Assembly (NCBI GenBank): GCA_964423505.1
Contig: CAYREX010000014.1
Coordinates: 12,077 to 76,076, forward strand
From: CAYREX01 sp964423505
GTDB lineage: Bacteria > Fermentibacterota > Fermentibacteria > Fermentibacterales > JCC-6
Reading direction: 5' to 3'
Length of the DNA: 64,000 bases
The notes under the pieces were generated by a model, which saw only the letters and a program-made list of their open reading frames with translations, did no database searches and had not been told where the DNA came from. Of the stretch, positions 8,783 through 18,052 are shown one piece after another. Position 1 is the first letter of the stretch. Each line of letters starts with the position of its first letter. A program made the translations under genes and the position numbers.

Positions 8783-9783
8783 GCCGGCGCAGGGGCAGGG
8801 CCGTCATGAACGTGCTCGGCATACTGCTGACGGGTGTCGCGGTCTACTACCTTGTCGCCTCGCTGCTGCGGGGCACCAGGGAGGCGGGCGGTCTTGAGGA
8901 GCTGCTCAGGTTCGACCCGCTGCTCTTCGCGGCCTCCTTCGCACTCATGCTCCTTCACCTCATGGCCGCCGCATGGTCCTGGCAGCTGGTCTGCGCCACC
9001 GCCGGGCACAGGCTGACCTACATGCAGGCCTTCAACGTCCACTTCGTGGCCCAGGTGGGCAAGTACATCCCCGGAAAGGTCTGGGGGGCCGTGGGCAAGG
9101 TCGGCCTCTCCAGGCGACTGGGGATGAGCCGCACCCAGACCGGCCACGCCCTCATGCTGGAGACCCTCTTCATAACCTCCGGCAGCCTGGTCGTCGCACT
9201 GCCCCTCGTTCCGATGGCCGCCGGCAACCTCGGTGTCGGGCCGGCAATGGGGGTGGCCGCCGTGGCGGGGCTCATCGCCGTCGTAGTTCTGACCGCCCAC
9301 CCCGGCGCACTCCGGAAGGTCCTCGATTGGATGACATCGCTCACCGGCCGGGAGTTCGACATCGTGGAGCCCGGCTTCGGCAGGGTCCTCAGGCTCATGC
9401 CGGTCTACGTGCTCGTCTTCCTGCTGCAGGGCGCGGCCTTCGTGTTGCTCGCATGGAGCTTCGGTCTCCGGATACCGCTCATCCCCGGCGTCTTCCTGCT
9501 CCCTACGGCGGTGGCCGTCGGCTTCCTTGCAGTCTTCGCCCCGGGAGGGCTGGGGGTCAGGGAGGTGTCGCTGGTATGGCTACTGGCGGCTGTTCTGCCG
9601 CAGCCGGAGCCGGGGCTTACCTCCCTTCTCGCCATTGCGTCGAGGCTGTGGATAACCCTGGGCGAGGCCATCGCGCTCGTAATGGCCCTGAGCGCCATGG
9701 GCGCCGCGAAGCACCCGCTCAGGATGCTGCGCGGGCTCCGCGAGGAGAGCGAGGAGGACTCCGCTCAGTCTGGCGGTATGTAG
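8779..9783 (+). CDS. Lysylphosphatidylglycerol synthase TM-region/UPF0104 family membrane protein
   Basis: This is a 334-residue integral membrane protein with about eight hydrophobic helices. It shows the family pattern of a conserved QVGKYIPGKVWG loop, a later PGGLGVRE loop and a C-terminal helix rich in small residues. The family (PF03706, AglD/MprF membrane region/YbhN) is linked to lipid or polyprenyl-glycolipid movement across membranes. No LPG synthase catalytic domain is attached. It overlaps the preceding gene by 4 nt. Its stop runs 19 nt into the convergent TPR gene. Confidence 0.8.
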   Translation: MSRRRGRAVMNVLGILLTGVAVYYLVASLLRGTREAGGLEELLRFDPLLFAASFALMLLHLMAAAWSWQLVCATAGHRLTYMQAFNVHFVAQVGKYIPGKVWGAVGKVGLSRRLGMSRTQTGHALMLETLFITSGSLVVALPLVPMAAGNLGVGPAMGVAAVAGLIAVVVLTAHPGALRKVLDWMTSLTGREFDIVEPGFGRVLRLMPVYVLVFLLQGAAFVLLAWSFGLRIPLIPGVFLLPTAVAVGFLAVFAPGGLGVREVSLVWLLAAVLPQPEPGLTSLLAIASRLWITLGEAIALVMALSAMGAAKHPLRMLRGLREESEEDSAQSGGM

Positions 9784-10526
9784 TCCCCCGACTCGGCCAG
9801 GTCCTCCAGCACCATGACCGCCGAGTCGGCGTAGGTGCCACCCGGAGCGAGCTGCAGGTACTGGCCGATGGCGTCCACCGCACGCATCCAGTCGCCCCAG
9901 GCGAGGTAGACCCTTGCAAGCCCCCACCATGCCGGGGCGTACCCGGCCGATGCGTAGGGCAGCAGCAGCTCCCTGGACTCGACGCTCCTCTCCGTGGCGC
10001 GGTAGACGGCTCCCAGAAGGGCTGCAGCCTCCAGCGAGGTCGCGTCTCCGGCGGAGATGGCCCTGGTCAGCCACATCTCCGACCCGGTGGTGTCACCCGC
10101 CGCCAGGGAGGTCTCGGCGCAGAGGAGCCAAACCTCGTGGGAGGTGGGCGCACGGAGGAACGCGCTGTCCGCGTAGGCCAGTGCGGAGTCGGGCATTCCG
10201 GCCCGCGTGAAGAGCTCGCTCAGAGTCTCGTACCCCCTGTAGTCGTCTGGGCAGAGGGAGATGTAGTCCCTCAGGTAGCCCTCGGCCCTGCCCAGAGCCC
10301 CCTCGGCCATGCTGACCATCCCCAGACCGAGCACCGCCACCTCGTCGCCCGAGCCGACCTCGAGCGCCCGCTCGAACTCCTGCTCGGCCTGCTCCAGGAG
10401 TCCCTGCTGGAGGAAAGCCATACCTGTCTCGATCCTCAGGGCAGCGGTCATGCCGCCTATGTCCCCCCCGTCCATCGAGGGTATCAGAAGGACCGATGCC
10501 AGGAGCACCGCGGACATGGTCGCCAT
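9765..10526 (-). CDS. Secreted TPR-repeat protein
   Basis: The 253-residue protein has a hydrophobic N-terminus (MSAVLLASVLLIPS) that looks like a signal peptide. At least five TPR-like repeats follow, for example AFLQQGLLEQAEQEFERAL and LARVYLAWGDWMRAVDAIG. It lies 16 nt downstream of birA on the same strand, so the two probably share a transcript. Its last 19 nt overlap the end of the convergent flippase-like gene, leaving no room for a conventional terminator. TPR proteins are scaffolds; the partner is unknown. Confidence 0.75.
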   Translation of the reverse strand: MATMSAVLLASVLLIPSMDGGDIGGMTAALRIETGMAFLQQGLLEQAEQEFERALEVGSGDEVAVLGLGMVSMAEGALGRAEGYLRDYISLCPDDYRGYETLSELFTRAGMPDSALAYADSAFLRAPTSHEVWLLCAETSLAAGDTTGSEMWLTRAISAGDATSLEAAALLGAVYRATERSVESRELLLPYASAGYAPAWWGLARVYLAWGDWMRAVDAIGQYLQLAPGGTYADSAVMVLEDLAESGDYIPPD

Positions 10527-10542
10527 ACCGTCCCCCTTCCCG

Positions 10543-11346
10543 TCAGAGCAGGCTCAGGTCACCGGAGCGGAGGGAGATCATCCCCCCGCCGGCCTTCTCT
10601 ACCCTGAGGCCACCAGAGGGGTCCAGGCCGAGGGCCCTCCCCTCGACGACGCCGTCCGGGAGCTCCGCCCTCACGCGCCTTCCCCGCATGACGGACAGGC
10701 TCTCCCACTCCTCGGCCACGGCCTCGAGGCCATCCGCCCTCCACCCGCGGTAGAGCTCGGAGAGGTTGTTGAGCAGGGAGGCGGCCAGAACGGCCATGTC
10801 CGTCCTCTCGCCGGTCTCCGCCAGCAGCGAGGTGGCCCTCTCGCCAAGGTCCCCGGGCAGCCCGGCCGGGTCCAGGTCGACGTTGATGCCGGCGCCTGCG
10901 ACCACGTAACGCACCCTGTCGCCGGATGACCTGGAGTCGCAGAGGATACCCGCCAGCTTCCTCCCCCGGACGAGCAGGTCGTTGGGCCACTTGATGCCCG
11001 GGTAGCAGGGGGCGGCCTCCCTGATGGCCCTGGCTGTCGCCACCGCCGCCACCAGGGTAAGCTGGGACGCCAGGTCCGGGGAAGTCTCCGGGCGGAGCAG
11101 CACGGAGAGGTAGAGCCCTCCCCCCTCGGGGGAGTACCACGACCGCCCTTCCCTCCCCCTGCCCCGGGTCTGGGCCAGCGAGCAGACAACCGCGCCCTCC
11201 GGCTCGCCCTCCTCCGCCATGGCCATCACGTCGTCGCTTGTGGAGCCGGTGCTCTCGACGTAGCAGTACCTCCTGCCGAGACCGCTGCCCCGCAGGAGCG
11301 GGTCGACCCTCTCCTCGGTGGGCTCCCGGCGGACAGTATCACTCAC
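10543..11346 (-). CDS. birA: Biotin-[acetyl-CoA-carboxylase] ligase
   Basis: BirA activates biotin to biotinyl-AMP and attaches it to a lysine of carboxylase carrier domains. The 267-residue protein has the biotin-loop TRGRGREGRSWYSPEGGGLY, the KWPNDL motif with the following catalytic-lysine segment GRKLAGIL, and a small C-terminal SH3-like domain. The N-terminal winged-helix repressor domain of the E. coli protein is absent, so this is the enzyme-only form. It is the first gene of a two-gene leftward operon, divergent from lpdA across a 94-nt gap. Confidence 0.93.
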   Translation of the reverse strand: MSDTVRREPTEERVDPLLRGSGLGRRYCYVESTGSTSDDVMAMAEEGEPEGAVVCSLAQTRGRGREGRSWYSPEGGGLYLSVLLRPETSPDLASQLTLVAAVATARAIREAAPCYPGIKWPNDLLVRGRKLAGILCDSRSSGDRVRYVVAGAGINVDLDPAGLPGDLGERATSLLAETGERTDMAVLAASLLNNLSELYRGWRADGLEAVAEEWESLSVMRGRRVRAELPDGVVEGRALGLDPSGGLRVEKAGGGMISLRSGDLSLL

Positions 11347-11440
11347 GGCGCAACCTCCTCCCGTCTACCAGAGGGACCGGACAGGCCTTATCATACTCCG
11401 TCCGGTCAACATCGCACGCCCACCGGGGAGGGATTCCGGA

Positions 11441-12808
11441 ATGAGCTCCATGGACATCGTGATAGTCGGTGGCGGACCCGCCGGCTACGTCGCCGCGATA
11501 AGGGCGGCCCAGCTCGGTCGAAGCGTTGCCCTCGTGGAGGAGGAGCACCTCGGCGGCACATGCCTCAACAGGGGATGCATACCGACAAAGACCCTGGCCT
11601 TCACCGCCGAGATGCTGAGGCGGGCCGCCTCAGCCCGGAGGCTTGGTCTCAGCGGCTCGCTGGAGTGCGACTGGCCGGCCCTCGCCAGGAGGAAGGACCG
11701 TGTGGTCCGGAGGCTCCGCAAGGGAATAGAGATGCGCCTCCAGTCGCTGGGGGTGGAGCTGGTTCGCGATCACGGCATCCTCCTCGGGGCCGGCGAGGTC
11801 GCCGCCGGAGACCGGGTGCTGGGCGCGGACAACGTCCTGCTGGCGCCCGGCTCGGTTCCCATGCTGCCGGGACCGCTCTCGGTGGATGGTGTGGAGACCA
11901 GCCGGGAGCTGCTCTCCTGGGACCGACTGCCGGAGAGCCTCATCCTGGTCGGCGGGGGCGTCATCGGCTGCGAGCTGGCCTCCATACTCAGCGCCATGGG
12001 CGTGAGAGTTACCGTGGTGGAGATGCTCGACGACATCCTCCCGGGCGTCGACCGGGACGTCACGGCGGTGGTGCGCCGCTCCATGGAGAAGGGAGGCGCG
12101 ACGGTCATCACCGGCAACGCTGCGCAGGCGGTTACGATGGGCGACGACGCCATGGCCCTCACGCTCCGCGACGGCACGGAGCTGACCGCCGAGCGGCTCG
12201 TGGTAGCCGTGGGCAGGTCGCCGAGGACGCAGGGCATGGGCCTCTCCGAGGCGGGGATTCAGCTTGAGCGGGGGCTCATCAGGACCGACCGGAGGCTGAT
12301 GACCACTGTGGAAGGCGTCTACGCCGCGGGTGACGCGACCGGGCCCTGGCAGCTGGCCCACGCCGCAAGCGCGCAGGGTCTCTGCGTCGTGGAGAGCCTC
12401 TTCGCCGGTGACGGCCCGTCGAGGGAGGCTCCGGCCGACTCGACCATGCCGGCGTGCATCTTCACCCATCCGGAGGTGGCGACGGTCGGCCCCGGCGAGG
12501 AGGAGCTGGGCGCGAAGGGGGTAGCCTACCGCCGGGGAACCGCGAGGTACATCGCCAGCGGCAGGGCGGTGGGCATGGACGAGACCGCCGGCTTCCTGAA
12601 GCTCCTCGCTGCCGAGGAGGACGGCAGGATACTCGGCGTGCAGATAGTCGGCGCCGAGGCCAGCAGCCTCATCGGCGAGGCCTGTGCCGCGGTCTCCCGG
12701 GGCATCACCGCCGAGGAGCTCGCAGGGGCCGTCCACCCTCACCCCACGCTGACCGAGCTGATGATGGAGGCTGCGGAGGACCTGGTCCATGGAGCCATAC
12801 ATGGCTGA
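11441..12808 (+). CDS. lpdA: Dihydrolipoyl dehydrogenase-type flavoprotein
   Basis: The 455-residue protein belongs to the pyridine nucleotide-disulfide oxidoreductases. It has an N-terminal FAD-binding GGGPAGYVAAIRAAQLG motif, the redox pair Cys41/Cys46 in GGTCLNRGC, an NAD-binding GGGVIGCELASIL motif and the C-terminal catalytic HPHPTLTE segment. It would reoxidise lipoyl groups of 2-oxoacid dehydrogenase or glycine cleavage complexes; no E1 or E2 gene is nearby. I use the ATG at 11441, behind GGGAGGG, because the FAD motif starts six residues later. The end overlaps mazG by 20 nt. Confidence 0.92.
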   Translation: MSSMDIVIVGGGPAGYVAAIRAAQLGRSVALVEEEHLGGTCLNRGCIPTKTLAFTAEMLRRAASARRLGLSGSLECDWPALARRKDRVVRRLRKGIEMRLQSLGVELVRDHGILLGAGEVAAGDRVLGADNVLLAPGSVPMLPGPLSVDGVETSRELLSWDRLPESLILVGGGVIGCELASILSAMGVRVTVVEMLDDILPGVDRDVTAVVRRSMEKGGATVITGNAAQAVTMGDDAMALTLRDGTELTAERLVVAVGRSPRTQGMGLSEAGIQLERGLIRTDRRLMTTVEGVYAAGDATGPWQLAHAASAQGLCVVESLFAGDGPSREAPADSTMPACIFTHPEVATVGPGEEELGAKGVAYRRGTARYIASGRAVGMDETAGFLKLLAAEEDGRILGVQIVGAEASSLIGEACAAVSRGITAEELAGAVHPHPTLTELMMEAAEDLVHGAIHG

Positions 12809-13610
12809 AAGCCCGGAGGCCCTGGAGAGGCTGCTCTCCATAGTCCGCAGGCTACGCGGCCCGGAGGGCTGCAGCTGGGACAGGAAGCAGACCGTGAGGA
12901 GCCTGAGGCCCTTCATGCTCGAGGAGGCCTACGAGGTCGCCGACGCCACCGAGGGTGACGACCCGGACCGGCTCCGCTCGGAGCTGGGCGACCTGCTCCT
13001 GCACATCGTCATGTCGTCCGTCATCTGCGAGGAGCAGGGCCTGTTCGACCTGGCCGGCGTCATGCGCGGCATATCGGAGAAGCTGGTCAGGCGGCACCCC
13101 CACGTGTTCGGCGAGGGGGAGGAGCTCTCCCCGGAGGAGGTCGAGAGACAGTGGGAGGCCATCAAGGCGGGTGAGAAGGAGGAGGAAGAGGAGGGCTTCT
13201 TCGGCTCCATGCCCTCCGGCATGCCGTCCCTGCAGACAGCATGGCGGATACAGCAGCGCGCCTCCGAGGTCGGCTTCGACTGGCCGGACGTCTCCGGAGC
13301 CCTGGAGAAGGCCCACGAGGAGCTGGGCGAGCTGCGGGAGGAGCTCGGCACCGGAGACCGGGAGGCCCAGGTCCACGAGCTGGGCGACCTGCTGTTCAGC
13401 GTGGTGAACTGCTGCCGCCTGCTCGGCGTTGAGCCGGAGTCTGCCCTGCGCGCCACCAACGACAGGTTCAGGGAGCGCTTCGGGGCCATGGAGCGCATAC
13501 TGCGGGAGGAGGGCGCCTCGCTCCGGGGCGCCGGCCTCGAGAGGATGGAGCGGGCCTGGCAGCTGGCGAAGTCGGGAGCGGCGGACGGCGCTTCCCCCGA
13601 CCGGAGGTAG
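12789..13610 (+). CDS. mazG: Nucleoside triphosphate pyrophosphohydrolase MazG
   Basis: MazG hydrolyses (d)NTPs to monophosphates plus pyrophosphate, as house-cleaning or ppGpp-related control. The 273-residue protein contains two MazG domains. The first (about 10-120) has CSWDRKQTVRSLRPFMLEEAYE and the EELGDLLLH-type metal site; the second (about 150-245) has EKAHEELGELREE and HELGDLLFSVVN. The length matches long two-domain MazG proteins. The start lies inside the end of lpdA. Confidence 0.93.
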   Translation: MEPYMAESPEALERLLSIVRRLRGPEGCSWDRKQTVRSLRPFMLEEAYEVADATEGDDPDRLRSELGDLLLHIVMSSVICEEQGLFDLAGVMRGISEKLVRRHPHVFGEGEELSPEEVERQWEAIKAGEKEEEEEGFFGSMPSGMPSLQTAWRIQQRASEVGFDWPDVSGALEKAHEELGELREELGTGDREAQVHELGDLLFSVVNCCRLLGVEPESALRATNDRFRERFGAMERILREEGASLRGAGLERMERAWQLAKSGAADGASPDRR

Positions 13611-13654
13611 CTCCGACGGATACCGAGAAGGTACTGAAGGCGATACTCATCTCC

Positions 13655-14116
13655 ATGGCGGCGGCCGCGCCGATGATAATGCTGCTCGCGCTCGGGGAGA
13701 GCGGCTCGCTGGGGGGGTTCGGGGAGTCCCGGACGTACGGGGTCGTCAGGGTCGCGGTCGTATCGCTGACCCTTGCCTTCTACTTCGTGGTGACCCCCTT
13801 CTTCATCTGGCCGAGGCTCTTCGGAAGGCCCTCCAGGGAGGCGCTGCTGCGCAGGGGGGGGCGGGCCCGGGGCAGGGTGGGCTCCGTCGGCGACAGGGGA
13901 GCGGAGCACATTCGTACGGGGAAGGGGCTCCACACCTACCTCGAGATTGTCGTGGAGGTGGAGACGGAGCGCTCCGGACGGGTCCGCGAGGTCAGACACC
14001 TGGCCCTGGTGCCGGACGGACTCGTCGACTCCGTCCGTCCGGGGATGGAGGTCGCGCTGCGCGTGGACCCGGACGACCCGGACAACATCGCGGTCGATTG
14101 GGGGGAAGCCCGATGA
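13655..14116 (+). CDS. Small membrane protein with C-terminal beta domain, unknown
   Basis: The product is 153 residues from the ATG at 13655. It has two hydrophobic segments near the N-terminus (AAAAPMIMLLALGE and VRVAVVSLTLAFYFVVTPFFIW), a basic linker, and a beta-rich C-terminal domain (TYLEIVVEVETERSG, GMEVALRVDPDDPDNIAVDW) that resembles DUF3592-like or OB-type modules. The first hydrophobic segment extends upstream of the ATG, so an earlier non-ATG start, for example CTG at 13634, is possible. It follows mazG by 44 nt. Function unknown. Confidence 0.55.
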   Translation: MAAAAPMIMLLALGESGSLGGFGESRTYGVVRVAVVSLTLAFYFVVTPFFIWPRLFGRPSREALLRRGGRARGRVGSVGDRGAEHIRTGKGLHTYLEIVVEVETERSGRVREVRHLALVPDGLVDSVRPGMEVALRVDPDDPDNIAVDWGEAR

Positions 14117-14356
14117 CGCCCGTCGCCTCCCCTTTCGGCGGGAGCCGTCACTGTAGTATCATTGGCATGCTGCTCTTCGGAGAATGGTGCGGAACCATGC
14201 ATGCCGCTCCGGTGCTTTCTACTCCCTGGGGCGTGCGTTAGGCGCACCTGTCGAGATCCTTACGGAGCAGGTATGTATTGCCCGAGTCAGCACTACCCCG
14301 GGGACAGAGTGCAGTCTGAAGTATCACGCAGGGGGAGAGGGGAGAGAGGAAGAGGG
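14117..14356 (+). other. Leader region before the first subtilase gene
   Basis: These 240 nt hold no credible gene. TTTCGG (14133-14138) and TAGTAT (14154-14159) could form a weak promoter with a short 15-nt spacer, giving a 5' leader near 190 nt. A small hairpin (GTGCG, TTAGG loop, CGCAC) lies in the leader around 14235. A purine-rich GGGGAGAGAGGAAGAGGG precedes the ATG at 14357. I recognise no known riboswitch. Confidence 0.3.
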
Positions 14357-16108
14357 ATGAGATACCTTGTAGCAATGCTTCTCGTTGCGACCATGGCCAT
14401 GGCCGGGACCGTAAGGCCCGAGCTGAGGGACGCCATGGTCGAGGTCGGCGAGGGCGAGCTCCTTCGGGTCCTCGTCAAGCCGGTCGGCAGGACCGACATC
14501 AACTACATCATGCAGGCTACCGAGGGGATGGGCCGCGACGGGCGTCGCGAGTTCGCCGCCGAGGTGATGAAGGAGAGGGCCGAGGCCTCCCAGGCCGGCA
14601 TCATCGAGCAGCTCGAGGCCATGCCGGAGGGATTCGCGGAGGACGTGCACCCCTTCTGGATAGTCAACGCCGTCGCCGTCTCCATGACCCCCGAGGCCAT
14701 CGAGCAGATAGCCGGCCGCGAGGACGTCCTCTACGTCAGGCTCATGAGGCCGGCGGACATCCTCATCGAGCCGGTCGAGGTCGGCCAGGTCGAGGTCGGC
14801 GGACAGACCGACGCCAACGCGTGGGGAGTGGACAAGATAGACGCTCCTGACGTATGGGCGATGGGCTACGAGGGCGAGGGCATTATCGTCAGCGTCGTCG
14901 ACACCGGAGTGAACTACAACCACCTCGACCTCCACAACAACATGTGGCACGACACCGACGCCGGTTACCACTACGGCTGGGACTTCGACGACAACGACGG
15001 CGACCCGATGGACACCTACGGTCACGGCACCCACTGCGCCGGCTCGGTCGCCAGCGACGGCACCGCCGGCACCGTCTGCGGCGTGGCCCCGGCCGCCACC
15101 ATCATGGCGCTCAGGGTCGGCGTCTCCTTCTCCGACGAGCAGGATGTATGGGACGCCTTCCAGTTCAGCATCGACCACGATGCGGACGTCATCTCCACCT
15201 CCCTGGGCTGGCCCCAGAGCCAGAGCCCGGACCGCCAGGAATGGCGCGAGGTCGAGGAGAACATCCTCGCCGCCGGCATCTGCCACAGCATAGCCGCCGG
15301 CAACGAGGGGGGCAGCACCGGCCAGCCCTACGACCTCAGGACACCGGGCGACTGCCCGCCGCCCTGGCACCACCCCGACCAGTCGACGAGCGGCGGGCTC
15401 TCCGCCTGCGTGTCGGTCGGCGCCACCGACAGCAGCGACAACATCGCCTACTTCTCGAGCAGGGGCTACTCCACCTGGGAGACCGACTACCCGTGGTACG
15501 ACTACCCGGACACCTCCCCGGAGATAGGCCTGATCGACCCGGACATCTCCGCACCGGGCGTCGATGTCCTCAGCTGCAGCTACAACAACATCTCCGGATA
15601 CCAAACGATGAGCGGCACCTCGATGGCCACGCCGCACATCGCTGGCTGCATGGCTCTGCTGCTGGACGCCAACTACAACCTGACCCCGGCCCAGGTCGAC
15701 TCGCTCCTCGAGATGACCGCGCTGGAGCTGGGCAGCAGCGGCAAGGACAACGTATACGGCGCCGGTAGGGTGCAGATATACGAAGCGGTCCTCGACGCCC
15801 TCAACGTGGGCGTGGATGAGAGCGCCTCTGGCGTACCCGCACCGGGCATCATCATCTCAGCTACCGGGGGCAACCCGGTACGCGGCGCTCTCACCTTCGA
15901 CCTCTACACCGGTTCCGCGGGCAGCGTGGAGATAGCCCTCTACGACATCTCCGGCCACATGGTCACCACGCTCCACGACGGCGCCCTCGCACAGGGCAGC
16001 CACAGCTTCGCCATGGAGCTGCCCTCCGAGGTCGGCAGCGGCCTCTACTTCCTCAGGGCGGCCTCGCCCCGGGGCGAGTCGACCACGAGGTTCACGCTGC
16101 TCCGCTAG
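14357..16108 (+). CDS. Secreted subtilisin-like (S8) serine peptidase with type IX-like C-terminal module
   Basis: The 583-residue protein has a signal peptide (MRYLVAMLLVATMAMAG), a propeptide of about 130 residues and an S8 domain. Its triad is Asp182 (SVVDTGVNYNH), His223 (YGHGTHCAGS) and Ser422 (MSGTSMATPH). The last 85 residues form a beta-rich module with GNPVRGALTFDLYT, VEIALYDISGH and GSGLYFLRA. That pattern is typical of secretion or sorting domains of FCB bacteria. I use the ATG at 14357 because it gives the signal peptide. It is followed by a paralogue of similar domain order. Likely an exported scavenging protease. Confidence 0.93.
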   Translation: MRYLVAMLLVATMAMAGTVRPELRDAMVEVGEGELLRVLVKPVGRTDINYIMQATEGMGRDGRREFAAEVMKERAEASQAGIIEQLEAMPEGFAEDVHPFWIVNAVAVSMTPEAIEQIAGREDVLYVRLMRPADILIEPVEVGQVEVGGQTDANAWGVDKIDAPDVWAMGYEGEGIIVSVVDTGVNYNHLDLHNNMWHDTDAGYHYGWDFDDNDGDPMDTYGHGTHCAGSVASDGTAGTVCGVAPAATIMALRVGVSFSDEQDVWDAFQFSIDHDADVISTSLGWPQSQSPDRQEWREVEENILAAGICHSIAAGNEGGSTGQPYDLRTPGDCPPPWHHPDQSTSGGLSACVSVGATDSSDNIAYFSSRGYSTWETDYPWYDYPDTSPEIGLIDPDISAPGVDVLSCSYNNISGYQTMSGTSMATPHIAGCMALLLDANYNLTPAQVDSLLEMTALELGSSGKDNVYGAGRVQIYEAVLDALNVGVDESASGVPAPGIIISATGGNPVRGALTFDLYTGSAGSVEIALYDISGHMVTTLHDGALAQGSHSFAMELPSEVGSGLYFLRAASPRGESTTRFTLLR

Positions 16109-16133
16109 AAGGACGGCGGATAGCGGCAGAAAG

Positions 16134-16160
16134 GGGCCCCGGACGCATCGTCCGGGGCCC
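16134..16160 (+). terminator. Strong GC hairpin after first subtilase
   Basis: A perfect 11-bp stem has arms at 16134-16144 (GGGCCCCGGAC) and 16150-16160, with a GCATC loop. It begins 26 nt after the stop codon. There is no run of T, only TCTCCC, so it may be a weak or factor-assisted terminator or an mRNA-stabilising hairpin. Confidence 0.6.
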
Positions 16161-16311
16161 TCTCCCATCTCCCGAGTGTTAATTCGGTGCATGGTTTGTC
16201 AGCTCTCTCAGTATTGACTCGCCCCCGCCATCGTAGAATCTTACGTACCAGATTGCGCCACAGATGCCGGAGATATCTCCGGCCGGATATCGAAACCCGA
16301 AAGGAGAGACC

Positions 16312-18048
16312 TTGAGGTATATCCTTCCTCTCGTCTGTATCGTCGGGATCCTCGCTGCAGGCAGCATGGACGCCAACCTCCGCTCTGAGATTGCGGCGGC
16401 CCTGCCCGGCGAGAAGATCCCCGTGATGATACTCACCGGCTGCGACCTGGATCTCGAGTTCGTGGAGACCGCCACCGCAGGCATGGGCTACTGGGAGCGC
16501 AGGGAGTTCGTCATAGACCTCCTGCAGAGCAAGGCCAGGGCCGCCCAGCAGGGCATACTCGACGAGCTCGCCACCTACCCGGAGGAGCTGGTCTCCGGCG
16601 TCAAGTCCTTCTGGCTCGTGAACGCCGTCTACTGCCACGCCACCCCGGAGGTCATCGAGTCCATCCGTGAGAGGGGCGACGTGGCAGCCCTCGAACTCGG
16701 GCGGCATCCGGAGGAGGGCATCGCCCTCATCGAGCCGACCGAGGTCAGGGACGTAGAGGCCGGCGACGTGGTCGACGGCAACGCGTGGGGCGTGGACAAG
16801 ATAAACGCCCCCGGCGCCTGGGGCCTCGGCTACGAGGGAGCCGGCATAATCGTCGCCATAGTCGACACCGGCGTGAACTACAACCATGTCGACCTGGCCG
16901 ACCACATGTGGTCGGGCAGCGGCTACACCAACGGCTGGGACTTCTACGACAACGACGGCGACCCGATGGACGACTACGGCCACGGCTCCCACTGCGCCGG
17001 CTCGGTGGCCAGCGACGGCACCGCCGGGACGGTCTGCGGCGTCGCCCCCGAGGCCACCATCATGGCGCTCCGCATCGACTACTACTACGGCGGGGAGTCC
17101 ACCTGGATAGCGGCCTGGGAGTTCGGCGCCGAGTACGGCGCCAGGGTCCTCAGCACCTCGCTGGGCGAGCCCCACGGCTCCATGTCCGCCTCCTTCCGCA
17201 CGAGCAACGAGAACCTTCTGGCGCTGGGCATGTGCAGCTCGATATCCGCCGGCAACAGCGGCCCGGGCAGCCAGACCATCGGCAGCCCCGGAGACTGCCC
17301 TCCGCCCTGGCTCCATCCGGACCAGCCCCAGTCGGGCGGGCTCAGCGCGGTCACCACGGTCGGAGCGACCGACAGCGGCGACAACATCGCCAGCTTCTCC
17401 TCCAGGGGTCACTCCACCTGGGGCAGCGACGCTCCCTGGTACGACTACCCGGACACCGGCGGCGGCCTCATCGACCCTGACGTCTCCGGACCGGGCGTCA
17501 ACGTGACCAGCTGCACCTGGCCCAACAACAACAGCTACACCACGATGAGCGGTACATCCATGGCCGCGCCGCACGTCGCCGGGCTCATGGCGCTCATACT
17601 CGACGCCAACCCCAGCCTCTCCCCGGCACAGGTCGAGGAGATCCTCGAGACCACCTCGCTGGACCTCGGCTCCGGCGGCAAGGACAACACCTACGGCGCC
17701 GGTCGCATCGATGCGTACGAGGCGGTCCAGGAGGCGCTCGGCACGGGCGTCGCGGAGGACCAGAGCGGCCTGGTGCCGGCCACCGGCCTGCACCTCAGCC
17801 CCGTTGTCCCGAACCCGGTCACCGGCTCGATGGAGTTCTCCGTGAGCATGACCGAGACGGGCACGACCGAGCTGGCCGTCTTCGACCTCACCGGTCGCAA
17901 GGTGGCGGTCATAAACCAGGGCATGATGGAGGACGGCGTGCACACGTACGTCTGGACGCCGCCCGCGGGAGTCGGCAGCGGCCTCTACTTCCTCACCGTG
18001 ACCTCACCGGAGGGCACGGCCACCGAGAGGTTCACCGTCGTCCGCTAG
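16312..18048 (+). CDS. Secreted subtilisin-like (S8) serine peptidase, paralogue, with C-terminal sorting-like module
   Basis: The 578-residue protein is a clear paralogue of the gene before it. It has a signal peptide (LRYILPLVCIVGILAAG), a propeptide and an S8 triad of Asp185 (AIVDTGVNYNH), His224 (GHGSHCAGS) and Ser416 (MSGTSMAAPH). A C-terminal beta module carries SPVVPNPVTGSMEFSVSM and GSGLYFLTV. The start is TTG at 16312 with AAGGAG 7 nt upstream; an in-frame ATG at 16264 would put 16 polar residues ahead of the signal peptide. The gap before it holds a hairpin and a weak TTGACT element at 16214. Substrate preference cannot be read from sequence. Confidence 0.92.
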   Translation: MRYILPLVCIVGILAAGSMDANLRSEIAAALPGEKIPVMILTGCDLDLEFVETATAGMGYWERREFVIDLLQSKARAAQQGILDELATYPEELVSGVKSFWLVNAVYCHATPEVIESIRERGDVAALELGRHPEEGIALIEPTEVRDVEAGDVVDGNAWGVDKINAPGAWGLGYEGAGIIVAIVDTGVNYNHVDLADHMWSGSGYTNGWDFYDNDGDPMDDYGHGSHCAGSVASDGTAGTVCGVAPEATIMALRIDYYYGGESTWIAAWEFGAEYGARVLSTSLGEPHGSMSASFRTSNENLLALGMCSSISAGNSGPGSQTIGSPGDCPPPWLHPDQPQSGGLSAVTTVGATDSGDNIASFSSRGHSTWGSDAPWYDYPDTGGGLIDPDVSGPGVNVTSCTWPNNNSYTTMSGTSMAAPHVAGLMALILDANPSLSPAQVEEILETTSLDLGSGGKDNTYGAGRIDAYEAVQEALGTGVAEDQSGLVPATGLHLSPVVPNPVTGSMEFSVSMTETGTTELAVFDLTGRKVAVINQGMMEDGVHTYVWTPPAGVGSGLYFLTVTSPEGTATERFTVVR

Positions 18049-18052
18049 CGGG

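Noticed and set aside
16214..16239. TTGACT/TAGAAT promoter before the second subtilase
   Set aside because: The spacer is only 14 nt and no better -10 is present, so I do not list it as a feature.
16105..17943. 612-codon leftward open frame opposite the second subtilase
   Set aside because: Repetitive Val/Gly/Asp/His composition and no family pattern; it mirrors the subtilase codons.
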